Shown one piece after another: positions 21,514 to 31,499 of a stretch of DNA of 64,000 bases. How positions within the stretch are numbered: position 1 is the first letter of the stretch; every line of letters begins with the position of its first letter. Origin of the DNA: Oscarella lobularis. Its lineage: Eukaryota; Porifera; Homoscleromorpha; Homosclerophorida; Oscarellidae. The stretch lies in the NCBI RefSeq assembly GCF_947507565.1, contig NC_089179.1, positions 2,683,747 through 2,747,746 on the forward strand, given 5' to 3'. The notes under the pieces were generated by a model. The model saw only the letters and a program-made list of their open reading frames with translations. It was not told the DNA's origin and did no database searches. A program made the position numbers and the translations under genes.

Positions 21514-22732
21514 AACAACTGAGAAACGACCGACTTGCTATGAAAAGGTACCGCGCAGTTCCTTTACTCCCGAGAATGTCAAGGAGCTGTCTATAGAAGA
21601 AATGCTTTTAGTGGCAGCGTCTCCTCGTTCGAAATGCCGGTCGAATATTCATCGGAGGCCGGCCCCTCGATCGCGAGTCGCCTGATAGCACAGTTAATCA
21701 GTGTTGTTTTTTGCTAGGGACCCATATGCAAAGCCCAGTTCAGCCTGTGACGCGGTCATGCAGTTGTGGTCTAACATAGGCCGCGCTTTCTCAACCGCCT
21801 GTTAATCGCTTCTTATCCGTCGCCTGTGGCATCGGTTTTGCGCCAAGTGGTCTTATTATATCTTTATTTCTCTGTCAATGAGATAGACGCCATCGCTCAC
21901 CGCCACTTCAGAAGATATTTATATGTTTTCTACATGTATGTCTTTCTCGATCGTCTAGTAGCATTAACTGCCGCCATATTTTTTGCTCGATTCTCTGATT
22001 CCAGTGAAGCCTCGCTCTTAGTTTTCTGCAACAGAGCAAAGTCCACCTTTAGTACTTCTCTACCAAACGTTCTAAAAGATCCCTGGTGAGCCCGTACTTT
22101 GAATTGCTTCGGATCATATGCCTGTACTACGGTCTTTCCGACTCCTCAAAAAAATTTCTTGAGATACTTCTCCTGCTGCATTTCTTTACCGTACTTCTCC
22201 AGCAGACATTGCACGGCACCTTGTCCTAATTCTGGACTAATTGAAAGTCCCCCTTATCTGCAAGAAACGACCCCAAGGTGTCTGATTTGTGACCCAATCG
22301 TGTACAGTACCGCGCATTCGCTCAAAACGTGTAGCTACAAATTATTGCTTGAAGTCAAGCTGAGTTCGAGGGAGAGGCGAATCATTACGGCGTCCTCGTT
22401 CTCAAGCAAACCGCAGCTTTCGATCAACTATAGTTTTAAAGCTTGTATAACAATAGAATAACGATAAAAGAGAGTACAGTAAAAGGATAAAAATGCCAAG
22501 TAGTCAGGAAACCTATCCTCCCTCTGTTCTAAATGAAAAAGTCTAAACTAATAAGTTGAACAAGAAATGAAGGCATCGTGAAACGACTAAGCGAAACTAA
22601 TAGAAAAAAGGTTGAGTAGACGAACTCTAATTAGCGAATATCATATTTGAGGCGATGAATCATAGAGACGGCCATTGTGGCTGCCATACTATAAAACTAT
22701 GTGCGCAATTGATGACTCTAATACGCAAAGAG
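21514..22732. other. Stretch without a recognisable gene
   Basis: Open frames at 21826-22089 and 22099-22461 are short, rich in Tyr/Phe/Leu or Cys/Ser, and lie in AT-rich or pyrimidine-rich DNA. They show no motif. I see no repeat ends here. Confidence 0.3.
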
Positions 22733-23776
22733 TCATTGTGAGCCTAAAAGGAGTGCTAAAATGCTTAGCAAGCGCGCAACACAACAGGAAACTCACCAGG
22801 AAAAATTTCCGGTATTTCATTTGAGTAGCCTACGTCAGGGTCGTTCATGGCATTGATAAAATGCCTGCGGGTTGCTTTATTGCCGAAATTGCTTGCCCAC
22901 GCCTCCAGCATCTCTACAGCACGCTCGCTATCGTTGCATTGCTCTCCAAACCCATGAATTTCATTATGTGCAAAAGGATTCGGTTCCAGAATTCTCCCAA
23001 CATTACGCCATTTTGTTCGAATGCGTTGGGCCGCTCTGAATCTTTCTAGCGAGGTCATCGGAGTATCAAGGAACTTGTCACTGAATGAAAAAGTGACATC
23101 TAAAAAAGCACATAAAACATGATCCTTCCTCGTTGTTTAACTTACAAACGCGAGAAGACTGCAACGTTTGAAGCGCTTGGAATAGAGTGTCCTTCCCTAA
23201 GTCACCAAAGCAATTTCTAATTACTTTGCCTAAATCACAGTCTTGTAAGGCGTCAGTGAGAACAGCAACAACAGCGTTTTTTTCAGATTTCTTCAGCCAT
23301 TCCTTTAGCAATTGAAGCACTTGACTTGCGTCAACTTCGTCTGCTCCCGGGCTAGGACAGCTGATGTCCAGGATGAGAGCAAGGTCCCTGATTTGCTTTT
23401 TTGTAGAGCAACACCGACTGACTTCCTTGCAACCGATTTCGCATCTTGTAACGTGACGGGACTTCCACACGCATCAGGAAATATTTCGTCTAGTCGCTCA
23501 TATGATAGAACTGTAGAGAAGAGTAGAATATTATTTTAACCCAATGATCTGTTTATACCTCGTCTAATACTGTTGCTGCATTCCTCAAGATTTCTAGGTT
23601 TGGCGGGACCAAGGGTTTTTAGGTTCAAATCTTGTGATGATATTAGGACCCGTTCCTTCTTCATTGTACTGTCGCCATCAGAGTAGTCAAAATAAATGCT
23701 ATATAAACTGCCAGGCCAACGGATGGGGGCGTCGTCCCGCTTTAGTCGTCCGCAAGACGATAACAGTTTCCACGTA
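22733..23776 (-). pseudogene. Gene with two death domains, 3' exons, frame broken in exon 2
   Basis: Four minus-strand exons can be drawn: 23776-23559, 23510-23146, 23080-22797 and 22743-22733 (TGA), with donors GTATAA, GTAAGT, GTGAGT and good acceptors. Exon 2 carries a death-fold (KQIRDLALILDI, SQVLQLLKEWLKK, VLTDALQDCDLG). Exon 3 carries a second (TKWRNVGRIL, AVEMLEAWAS, ATRRHFINAM), both typical of innate-immune and apoptosis adaptors. Exon 2 starts in one frame and the death domain is in another. The break is at a run of six A (plus strand: six T at 23397-23402), where one more base would restore it, and the join to exon 3 needs another base. It is either a decaying paralogue or a good gene with assembly errors. 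Confidence 0.6.
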
Positions 23777-23837
23777 CACTCCTGATACAAACAGCCCGTC
23801 CCTCTTGGACTTCAACTTGGATATGGACGACGGCATT

Positions 23838-24121
23838 ATTAGTAAATATTAATTTTAGGGCCTAATCTTTAATTCGTATGGCCTAAATATTACATTTAGA
23901 GTCTAATATTTAATTCTTATGGCCTAAATAATAAATGTTGATTCTAATATTTCAATTTTTATGGCCTAAGTATTAAATTTAGAGCCTAATCATGGCCTAA
24001 ATATTAAATTTAGGTCCTAATCATTAATTCGTATGGCCTAAATATTACATTTAGGGTCTAAAATTTAATTCTTATTGCCTAAATATTAAATTTAGAGCCT
24101 AATCATGGCCCAAATATTAAT
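23838..24121. repeat. AT-rich tandem repeat built on ATGGCCTAAATATTAAATTTAG
   Basis: Units of about 26-60 bp alternate ATGGCCTAAATATTA with (A/G)GAGCCTAAT or GGTCTAATATTTAATTC. At least eight copies of GGCCTAA(A/G)TA occur. It lies at the upstream edge of the death-domain exons and may mark the break that separates them from their 5' exons. Confidence 0.7.
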
Positions 24122-24806
24122 TTGCATCGATAATTCTATAAGTCATTAATAACGGAGCCGTAACTCTCCGCACTAGAATGGACTCTCGTGATCGGTTGAG
24201 AGTCACGTGCTATGTATTTCATACTCAACCCATAGATTAAATAGAGATGGATAGGCAACTCCGCATCACGTGACCACTTTCGCTGAAGCTAGGGTCTTTG
24301 CGGATTTGCATAGAGCGGTCCCGTATACTTCATTTCCAAACTCGGTTTTTTCGACTTGTTTGGCGTTGCTATCGCTATTTCCCAATACGAACGGTGACAT
24401 CGAATACCTGGGTACGTAGTCGATGGCTCCGTTTCTCCCGTAAAGCGTCCTCTTTTGGCAAAATCGCGCGATAACGCACTCGCATACTCCTCGGTCGAAC
24501 TATGCCATTACTGTTCGTCGTAGCGTAGCTCAATAGGTTAAGTATGGTCGATCATACCTCAGCATATGTCACTGTGGCCTCGACGACTAACATGGCCCTT
24601 CTTTCGCTGATATTTACGACGATTTTACGCTCTCGATGGCCACGCCTCTTCGGTCGATCTTCTTCGAAATAGGCCACGCACCAGCCTCGATTCCCTTTTC
24701 TCCCTGTCCATACATTGTTCCCATGTGCCGCTATTGCAGTTTGGACTCAGTTATCGTGTTCCTTCGCGTGACATGGCGTACTTTCCGTAGGAGCCAGAAC
24801 TGCGGC

Positions 24807-27645
24807 ATGCCGAGAAAGAGAGGAAGTCAATTGACGTGCAGAACAAAATACCGGCCACGTCGACCTCCCGTAGCTGTCGGGCTGCTGTCCGAGTCTCTTG
24901 AGCCGACGTCAGAAACCCTCGCCGTCCTCCAATCCGCGTCAGAATTGGTTGCATCTCACAAGTGAGTCCTAAATTCTATATCCTCTTTGTCAGTCTTGCT
25001 AAGCCATGAATAGGTCTTCCGCAACCAACAACTGGCATGAAAGCAACGCAACAGATGGAGCAGTCGTCGTTTCCAAAGTTGTGTCGCCACCAGAGGATCC
25101 TATACGTCCAACAGGAGGAGATAGGCCTACTTCCGTCATAATGAGCGCTACAGTCCGCTCCACGGGTTTGAGTAGCCTCTTTTTTCGACACCAAGGCGTT
25201 GACTTTTCCGTTCTAAAGAAAATTGACGATGCGCGTTTCCCGGGTCCAGAAGCGATCACATTGGATAATTTTAGAACATTTACGTCTTTCCTCGACTCTC
25301 TCTTCATCTGTCCCGGAAATCCAGATTTAAGCTTTGTCCAACTGTGTCGTTCGAGGAAAGGATTCCTCAGAGACATAAAGGGGTCATTTCTGGCTGCACT
25401 GGACTCTCACAGTAGCTTTGCCTTCAAGGGCGAAGTCTTTGTCCATACGGTCAGGAGAGTGGACTGCTCATTGCTGCTTACGTCGTCAAGGCGGAGATGC
25501 GCCGCCTGTACGTCGTATCGGGGTGCACTGCGAATGATGAGCGCCGTCCCCCTCGAGAGGAAGATCGTAAGCAAGTACACCAGCAACCGGTTGCTCCGTA
25601 CACCGCAGTTGCGAGAGAAAGTTAACGCTCTTGCTCGTGAACGCCGTACTGCACTCCAGCGTATACGGCGCATTGAAATGAAAATTCGTGCAGCCAGTGA
25701 AGCTGATGGAATCGAACTGGGTTCGGACAGTCACGAGGATGTGCAGTCACTCATGACGTCTCTCAACGACGACATCATGAAAGGTTTCCCAGAAGGATCC
25801 TTTCGTAGAATATTTTGGGAGCAGCAGTTGAAGGCCTCACGAGTTCGCAGTAGTCGGGGGATGAGATGGCATCCGCTCATTATTAGATGGGCATTGAATT
25901 TGTATATGCAGTCTGGTAGTGCCTATGACAACATGAGGAGTGCAGGGTTTATCCAACTCCCCTCTCTTCGTACTCTCCGCGACTACACTCACGCCTTCCA
26001 GAATCGTGCTGGTTTTCAGTCAGAAGTCAATGACTTACTTGCAACGGAGGCCAATGTTGAGAGCATGTCTTCCTACCAGAAGTATGTCATCCTGACTTTC
26101 GACGAAATGCGAATCAGAGAGGACCTCGTTTTGAGCAAGCACGACGACAATGTTATTGGCTTCGTCGACCTTTCCAACGTGGAAAATAAGCTGCAAGCCC
26201 TTGAAAGATCACTGACAAGCTCATCTACGACAAGACCAGATGTAGCTACTAACGTGCTGGTTGTCATGATTCGGGGGCTGTGCACTGCATTAAAATTTCC
26301 ATTCGCTCACTTTGCAACAACAGGAGCTACTGCGGACGTCCTCTATTCAGTTCTCTGGCAAGCTGTCCGTCAAGTAGAACTGACTGGCCTGACGGTTGTT
26401 GGAATGACGGGAGATGGAGCATCATCTAATCGAAAGTTTTTCACGATGTCAGCAGAACAGGGAAGCGGCGTACCCTATCGAGCGCTAAACCCCTACAGCG
26501 AGGAGCCCCGCTACGTCTACTTCTTCTCTGACGTCCCGCACTTGTTGAAGACAACGCGAAACTGTTGGTCTCATTCGTCTCCTAACAGTCGTACCCGAAA
26601 TATGACGGTAGGTACTCAAATAGTTGACAGATTTGGAGTGATATTTGCTTTAAAGATTAACGGCGAATCAATCTCCTGGAAGCATCTCGTCGACTTGTAC
26701 CATCTAAATCAAAAGAGCGTTCAGGAGTCGGGCCGTTACTTGCTTGGCAAGCTGCGATTGGAGCACGTCCAACTTACGAATTATTCCCGCATGCGAGTCG
26801 ATTTGGCTGCACAGGTGAGATAAAAACGCCAAGCCACTTTATCTTTTCTATAATTGCAGCGTAGGTCCTTAGTCAGTCTGTCGCACACGGCATGGAGCAC
26901 TTCCAAATAGCTGGAGCAAGGGAAACAATTCGATTCGTTCGCATGTTTGATAAGGCATTTGATTGTCTGAACGTCAGAAGTTTGCACGACAAGAAGCCAG
27001 AGAGGAGAGGATACACCACTGCAGACGACGAGCGTTTCGCGGTATTTCAGAATGAATAAACAGACTGAACGTGATTACGTCTTTCTTAGTGGCTCACCAA
27101 TGTCTTCCTGGAATATCTGAGAGAGTGGAATGAATACACCCTGTCTATTCCTAACCTCACCGCATCAGATAGGCGCCGGATGGGACTCAGCAGAGAAACA
27201 TTTGACGGATGGATGATGACGGGTAAAAGACTGTCTTCTGTAATGTACCATTCACAGTGAGAACTGTTTCATGTAGTGAAGTCATTCATTGAATTGTCCA
27301 CGACGGTTCTTCGCGCCTCAGAAGGACAAAATGCTTTTATTCTAAGTGAGCATCTGAGCCAAGACCCACTAGAGAACTACTTTGGCCAGCAAAGAGGGAA
27401 GGGTGGGAGATGCGAAAATCCTTCAATGAAAGAGGTTCTAACAAATGCGTCCTCTATACGACTGCAGGTTAGTTCAATGTCGAAAGGTATTGGTGTACCC
27501 ATATAGTTTTCTCCAATAGCGTTCACTTGCTCAGCAGCCTACGAGAGGCAACAGCTCAAGAAGACGACGACTATTTGCTGAAGAAGTAGTAGACGACACC
27601 CCACTTCCAAAACGCAGAAGAAGCACGCGAGTAAAGAAAGCATGA
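24807..27645 (+). CDS. P-type transposase, six exons, complete reading frame of about 860 residues
   Basis: Exons 24807-24961, 25014-26814, 26865-27041, 27090-27222, 27277-27467 and 27520-27645 join with consistent phases; introns are 48-54 nt. The N-terminus is basic (MPRKRGSQL) and has no THAP finger. A Cys-rich patch follows (CSLLL, RRRCAACTSYRGALR). The catalytic core shows LTFDEMRI, GMTGDGASSNRKFF and FSDVPHLLKTTRNCW, the P/THAP9 acidic motifs. Later come FVRMFDKAFDCLNVRS and LSQDPLENYFGQQRGKGG, with the conserved Glu. The C-terminus is a basic, nuclear-signal-like tail (PKRRRSTRVKKA). It cuts and pastes the element, presumably in the nucleus. I see no stop or frameshift. The start at 24807 is preferred because exon 1 splices in phase; the alternative start is 25006. 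Confidence 0.85.
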
Positions 27646-27704
27646 GAGGGTCATGTCAACCGTTAGTGATCTCATTACAGCTAGATAGTTCACAATGCAT
27701 GTAC

Positions 27705-28676
27705 TCACGCACATTCAGTATCATTAGTGTTCTGTAGGGACTTTCGTAAGCTCTTGCTCTTTCGTACTGTCTTACTCTTCTTTTGTTTGTATTCTTCAAG
27801 CCACGCAGATGTTTTAGAAAAGCCTCGCATAGTTATCCACATTTCCACAACTTCCGCAAGAAGAAGGACAGCCTCTCTTTCGTCATCTACACAAGAGGAC
27901 AGCTCGTCCCAATGCATTTGTACCTCGTCGTTCTCAACAATCTTCTGCCTAAATTCCTGTCTGCTATGGTCGCTGGAAATCAGATGGGTTGCCAAATGTC
28001 GCCCCACAATGCTCTCGACAGCGACGAAGAAAGAAAAAGTAGCTTGATTAATTCTGAAGAGGGCACCTCGATTAATTTGCATAACCCATTGCGACGACGT
28101 ATCATCGATTTCATCTTCCTCGTCTCCTTTTCGCATTCCTTCCAAGCATGCAATAACTTGTCGTTTGCCTTCTGCAGCGCCTTGGTTATAGCGCTTGAGC
28201 AGCTTAAATGGAACAAATCCGGCGGCATAGCGCAGGGCATTCAATTCATCCGATGACAGATGGTATTGACAGTCTGGCAATTCCTCCAAAGATGATTTGC
28301 TAATAGCTAACATTTTGGCGGACAGAAGTGACTCAAATATTTTATCGTTAACCGACTGCGGAAATATTTGGTCGGACATCTCCATATGAAGAATCCCGTA
28401 TAGGCTCCCCCATATGAGTGACAGAGACGTAAATCGGACCCTTCGAAAGGCCATCTCGGCATGTGCGCGGCGTCTCACCAACGAACGATAGGTGGACGAC
28501 ACGTCGACGCACTCTTCGATAGCCGAAACGATTTGTAAAGCGGCTCCACGAAGGACGTCGTCCGAAGTGGCAAGTACTGCTCTTCTTTCGTCATCGATGT
28601 GCTTCGTTCGACTGTTCGAAGATGACACAATCTTTTCGTTGACAACAAAGTCGACGGCAGCGCGAAATACGTCCAT
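27705..28676 (-). CDS. Second gene of the P-type element, accessory protein of about 323 residues
   Basis: ATG at 28676 (MDVFRAAVDFVVNEK) opens a single frame to TGA at 27705. The N-terminus matches that of the gene starting at 29656 (MDDFRHAVDAVMHQN), so the two are homologues. The C-terminal half has LSSDELNALRYAAGFVPFKLLKRY, then NRGALFRINQATFSFFVAVE and VEMWITMRGFSKTSAWLEEY. It ends in Lys/Ser repeats (KSKSLRKSL). I recall such C-termini from DUF6589-type proteins of cnidarians and lancelets. The present copy seems to lack the middle block (NLVQKLISLVLYAGHSSK) seen in the older copy. The role is unknown; binding to the transposon ends or to the transposase would be guesses. Confidence 0.65.
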   Translation of the reverse strand: MDVFRAAVDFVVNEKIVSSSNSRTKHIDDERRAVLATSDDVLRGAALQIVSAIEECVDVSSTYRSLVRRRAHAEMAFRRVRFTSLSLIWGSLYGILHMEMSDQIFPQSVNDKIFESLLSAKMLAISKSSLEELPDCQYHLSSDELNALRYAAGFVPFKLLKRYNQGAAEGKRQVIACLEGMRKGDEEDEIDDTSSQWVMQINRGALFRINQATFSFFVAVESIVGRHLATHLISSDHSRQEFRQKIVENDEVQMHWDELSSCVDDEREAVLLLAEVVEMWITMRGFSKTSAWLEEYKQKKSKTVRKSKSLRKSLQNTNDTECA

Positions 28677-29499
28677 ATGCAAATCCGCAAAGACCCTAGC
28701 TTCAGCGAAAGTGGTCACGTGATGCGGAGTTGCCTATCCATCTCTATTTAATCTATGCTCAACCCAACGTCTTCCTCTGCGTTCATACGCTTTCTCAGGT
28801 AATCCGCGATAGATTTCAAATCCTCGTTAGCTGGTCGAGAGTCGCTCAGCTCTTCGGCGAGATTTTCTTCAAGAGCGGCGCGCAATTGCAAGACCTTGAT
28901 GTCGTACTCTTTTCCAAGTTTGTCTAGAACCTTGATGAGCGAAGCATGCAATACCGTTAAGCCCATCTTCTGAAAACAATTAAATACCTAAAAAGAAAGC
29001 ATATTTTTTATTATATAGGCGCCAGATAGTACGGATATTTTTTTCCGTACCGCTTTTGAACTGTGGCCGGCGTAAAGTACCAGACTGATGAGTTTCTGCA
29101 CTAAATTCATAGCTGGTTGACGCGACTTGCAGATGATAGCCGCGCAAAGACCACAAAGGACGCTGAAATTTGATATTCTCTTTGGAATGCAGGCGGAAAA
29201 AGCTCTGCAAGTGTTGGAGTGTTGGTCTTGACATCCTCTACGACATTGTGCAACGTAAAAGACTGCAGTTTCGACAAAGGGAGCCCTTGAAGATAAGACT
29301 CTGCCGTGTTTGAGCACATGTGCGCGATTTCTTTCCGAATCACCACTCCGACTTCTTTCAGAAATGCTTTTTTTGACGCATCGTGCTCAATTGACCGTCT
29401 GTCGCTGCCTTGGAATCGTTTTTGAGCTATATGTCGGCCAATCTTTCGTCTCGAAGGCGTGAGGACATACCGGACAGGACGTTTATAACCTACGCATAC

Positions 29500-29736
29500 C
29501 TACGGAAATGATTTTCTGAGTCGATGAAGCGAGAAACTCGTCAGGAGCCCTTAAAATGGCCCGTGCGTCCGTAGTCATCGTCGCGATCCTCATGTTACCT
29601 TCGGAAACAACGTTTTGATGCATAACGGCGTCGACTGCGTGGCGAAAATCGTCCATTTGCAACCCGTAACGACCCTTGCTTCAACGATATCGATCACGTG
29701 ACCCTGAGTTTCCTATCCCTTCTTATTTAATCTATG
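29500..29736 (-). repeat. Right end of the older P-type copy (terminal inverted repeat and gene start)
   Basis: From 29736 leftward on the minus strand: CATAGATTAAATAAGAAGGG, then GGAAACTCAGGGTCACGTGATCG, then GAAGCAAGGGTCGTTACGGGTTGC and ATG. This is position by position the same layout as the right end of the element at 28757 (CATAGATTAAATAGAGATGG, CACGTGACC, GCTGAAGCTAGGGTC, ATG), diverged by roughly a quarter. It shows that the split gene belongs to an older member of the family. Confidence 0.65.
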
Positions 29737-30130
29737 GACCAACGTAGCTTTCGCAATTGTCGTACGTTGGCAAGGCAACATCGGGCGGTAAAACAACCAT
29801 TTCTGAAGAGGCATCGGGAAGAGTTTGCCTCAATGGCAGCGGTGCCCTTCTTGCTGCTCGCCTTCCACCTTGTGTTGCAGTAGCTCTTTGCGTCGTTCTT
29901 CCTGGCGTGCTTCCGGTTGAAGCAGCAGTAGCGCCTCCTCTTCCTGTGTCAGCCACGTTCATGGCAATAGTTCCGGGCGCTCTTCCGGGTGCTACAGCAG
30001 TTTCTGAAATACGATTACCGCGTCCTCTTCCTCTGCCACCAACAACTGCAGACGCTAAATACGTCATTAGAAGATATAACTATTAGTCAGCAATTTCGCA
30101 CCTCCTACGATTGTTTCCGGTTCAGATGCT
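29737..30130. other. GC-rich stretch with an Arg/Gly-rich open frame, unassigned
   Basis: On the minus strand 29732-30067 reads VVGGRGRGRGNRIS and then a Thr/Ala/Arg-rich stretch, preceded by a possible acceptor (CGTATTTAG). It could be one exon of a low-complexity RGG protein. The plus strand is also open, so the signal is weak. Confidence 0.25.
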
Positions 30131-30189
30131 CCTCCATCGTCACTGCAGAACTGCACCGAGGCTAAAAATGCCAATGAAGAAGCCCCTGG

Positions 30190-30769
30190 CGGACTTCACG
30201 CAAGCGTTCGTCTTTGCGAAGGCGCGCGTGTTATGCTCACATCGAATCTCTGGACCTAAATGGGCTTGGTCAACGGATCGATGGGATACATAGTGGCAAT
30301 TTTGTACCAACCCGGTGCAAAACCGCAAGCACTTCCAACAGCTGTCGTTGTTCAACTGGACAAATACGACGGCCCTACATGGGGCGGAGAACGCTGCGTT
30401 TCCATATGCCCGATCGAGCGCACATGGCCCAGTTCAACGGGCAATAGAAAGAGTTCATGCAAGCGGCGACAGCTACCCATTCAATTTTCATGGGCTGTCA
30501 ACGTGCACAAATCGCAAGGTCTCACAGTAGATTGTGCCGTTATTGACATAGGCAAGCGCGAATTTGCACCTGGAATAACCTACGTGGGATTTTCCAGAGT
30601 GCGGCATATTAATCATTGCCTAATTCAAAGCTTTGTTTACGCTCGAATTGCTAATTTGAGCAAATCAAAAAGCTGTAAATTGCGATTGAGCGAAGACAAG
30701 TGTCTAGTCGGTCTAGCTAGGCGCACTGACAAAAAACGTTTCAGTCCTTGGCCGCAAGTACAACGATGA
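30190..30769 (+). pseudogene. Pif1-like helicase, C-terminal part
   Basis: The frame gives GGLHASVRLCEGARVML, a stop at about 30258, then MGLVNGSMGYIVAILY, as in the second RecA domain of Pif1 helicases. The late motif FSWAVNVHKSQGLTVD and the last one TYVGFSRVRHINHC are diagnostic for the UvrD/Pif1 C-terminal core. After it comes a basic tail to the stop at 30769. The Walker A and DEAD parts are missing upstream, where an unrelated GC-rich stretch lies. Confidence 0.75.
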
Positions 30770-30907
30770 TACTGTTCCAGATGATAATACAGTGGAACCT
30801 CGTTAATCCGGTCACCCTTCGGCGAAAATCATTTGGCCGCTTTACGAAGGTGGCCGTTTTATCAAAAAGTGCCGTTAACGTGCGTTAGTCCAAAGCGGGC
30901 TCAAACC

Positions 30908-31400
30908 ATAGATAAAAGAGAGAGGGATTGGAAACTCCGACTCTCACGTGACAATTAGGGTCGTCTATGTGTGTCCCGCAAGTCCCGTATACTAGCCAGG
31001 TAAGGTACACTAGGCGATATTCAAAAATTTATTTCTTTTGAAAGTCAATGCGATCGTTCCATAGAACGAAGCATTTGAGACGATTTTTGTAACAAGCGAG
31101 CCGAAAGGACCTCACTGCGAATGCGTCAACCTCGCCCCCAAACGGGGCAAACGGGGGCGAGGTTGACGCCTTCGCAGTGAGGTCCTTTCGGCGCGCTTGT
31201 TACAAAAATCGTCTCAAATGCTTCGTTCTATGGAACGATCGCATTGACGTTCAAAAGAAATAAATTTTTGAATATCGCCTAGTGTAAACCTTACCGTGCT
31301 AGTATACGGGACTCAAGCGGGACACACATGGACGAAGCACAATACATAGAAAAGGTCACGTGAAAGTCGGAGTTGCCGATCCTTCTCTCTTTTATCTATG
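30908..31400. mobile_element. 493-bp near-perfect palindrome (foldback MITE) inside the Tigger element
   Basis: The two arms of about 230 bp are inverted copies that meet near 31135-31150 (CCCCCAAACGGGGC and GGGGGCGAGG). An exact 8-bp direct repeat CTCAAACC flanks it (30900-30907 and 31401-31408). The ends ATAGATAAAAGAGAGAGGG and the following GGAAACTCCGACTCTCACGTGAC resemble the ends of the P-type element at 24232. The target sequence is also nearly the same (CTCAACCC there). So it is best read as a non-autonomous relative that the P-type transposase could move. Confidence 0.85.
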
Positions 31401-31499
31401 CTCAAACCACTGCTCAAACCAAATCTATGTTCGAACACCAAGGGCAAAGGACAACGTCTACAGACCAAAACAAAATAAGGCAACCTAAAGATAGAGCAG

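Larger units (their letters stand above)
24232..28757 (+). mobile_element. P-type DNA transposon with two convergent genes, apparently undamaged transposase
   Basis: The ends read (C)ATAGATTAAATAGAGATGG and its inverse, and the inverted match continues for more than 80 bp (GCAACTCCGCATCACGTGACC, then CTTTCGCTGAAGCTAGGGTC). An 8-bp direct repeat CTCAACCC flanks it (24224-24231 and 28758-28765). It contains a six-exon transposase on the plus strand and, tail-to-tail with 59 bp between stops, a minus-strand gene. The minus gene begins inside the right inverted repeat, and the left repeat holds a copy of the same gene start. The insertion sits in the second gene of an older relative. Confidence 0.85.
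24131..29656 (-). pseudogene. Second gene of an older P-type element (DUF6589-like), split by a newer P element
   Basis: Exon 1 is 29656-29500 (ATG, MDDFRHAVDAVMHQNVV), exon 2 is 29426-29051 and exon 3 starts at 28969; introns are 73 and 81 nt with matching phases. The protein has FLKEVGVVIRKEIAHM, LSKLQSFTLHNVVEDVK, then NLVQKLISLVLYAGHSSK and LIKVLDKLGKEYDIK. I recall this order from transposon-linked animal proteins, probably the DUF6589 family. Exon 2 has a one-base slip in a T run at about 29196. Exon 3 is cut at 28765 by the 4.5-kb element at 24232 and resumes in frame at 24231 to a stop near 24131. Upstream at about 29736 lies a terminal repeat of the same P family, so this gene belongs to an older copy of that element. 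Confidence 0.65.

Noticed and set aside
29757-30086. A small Ala/Val/Pro-rich protein on the plus strand
   Set aside because: It mirrors an Arg/Gly-rich frame on the other strand; composition alone explains both.
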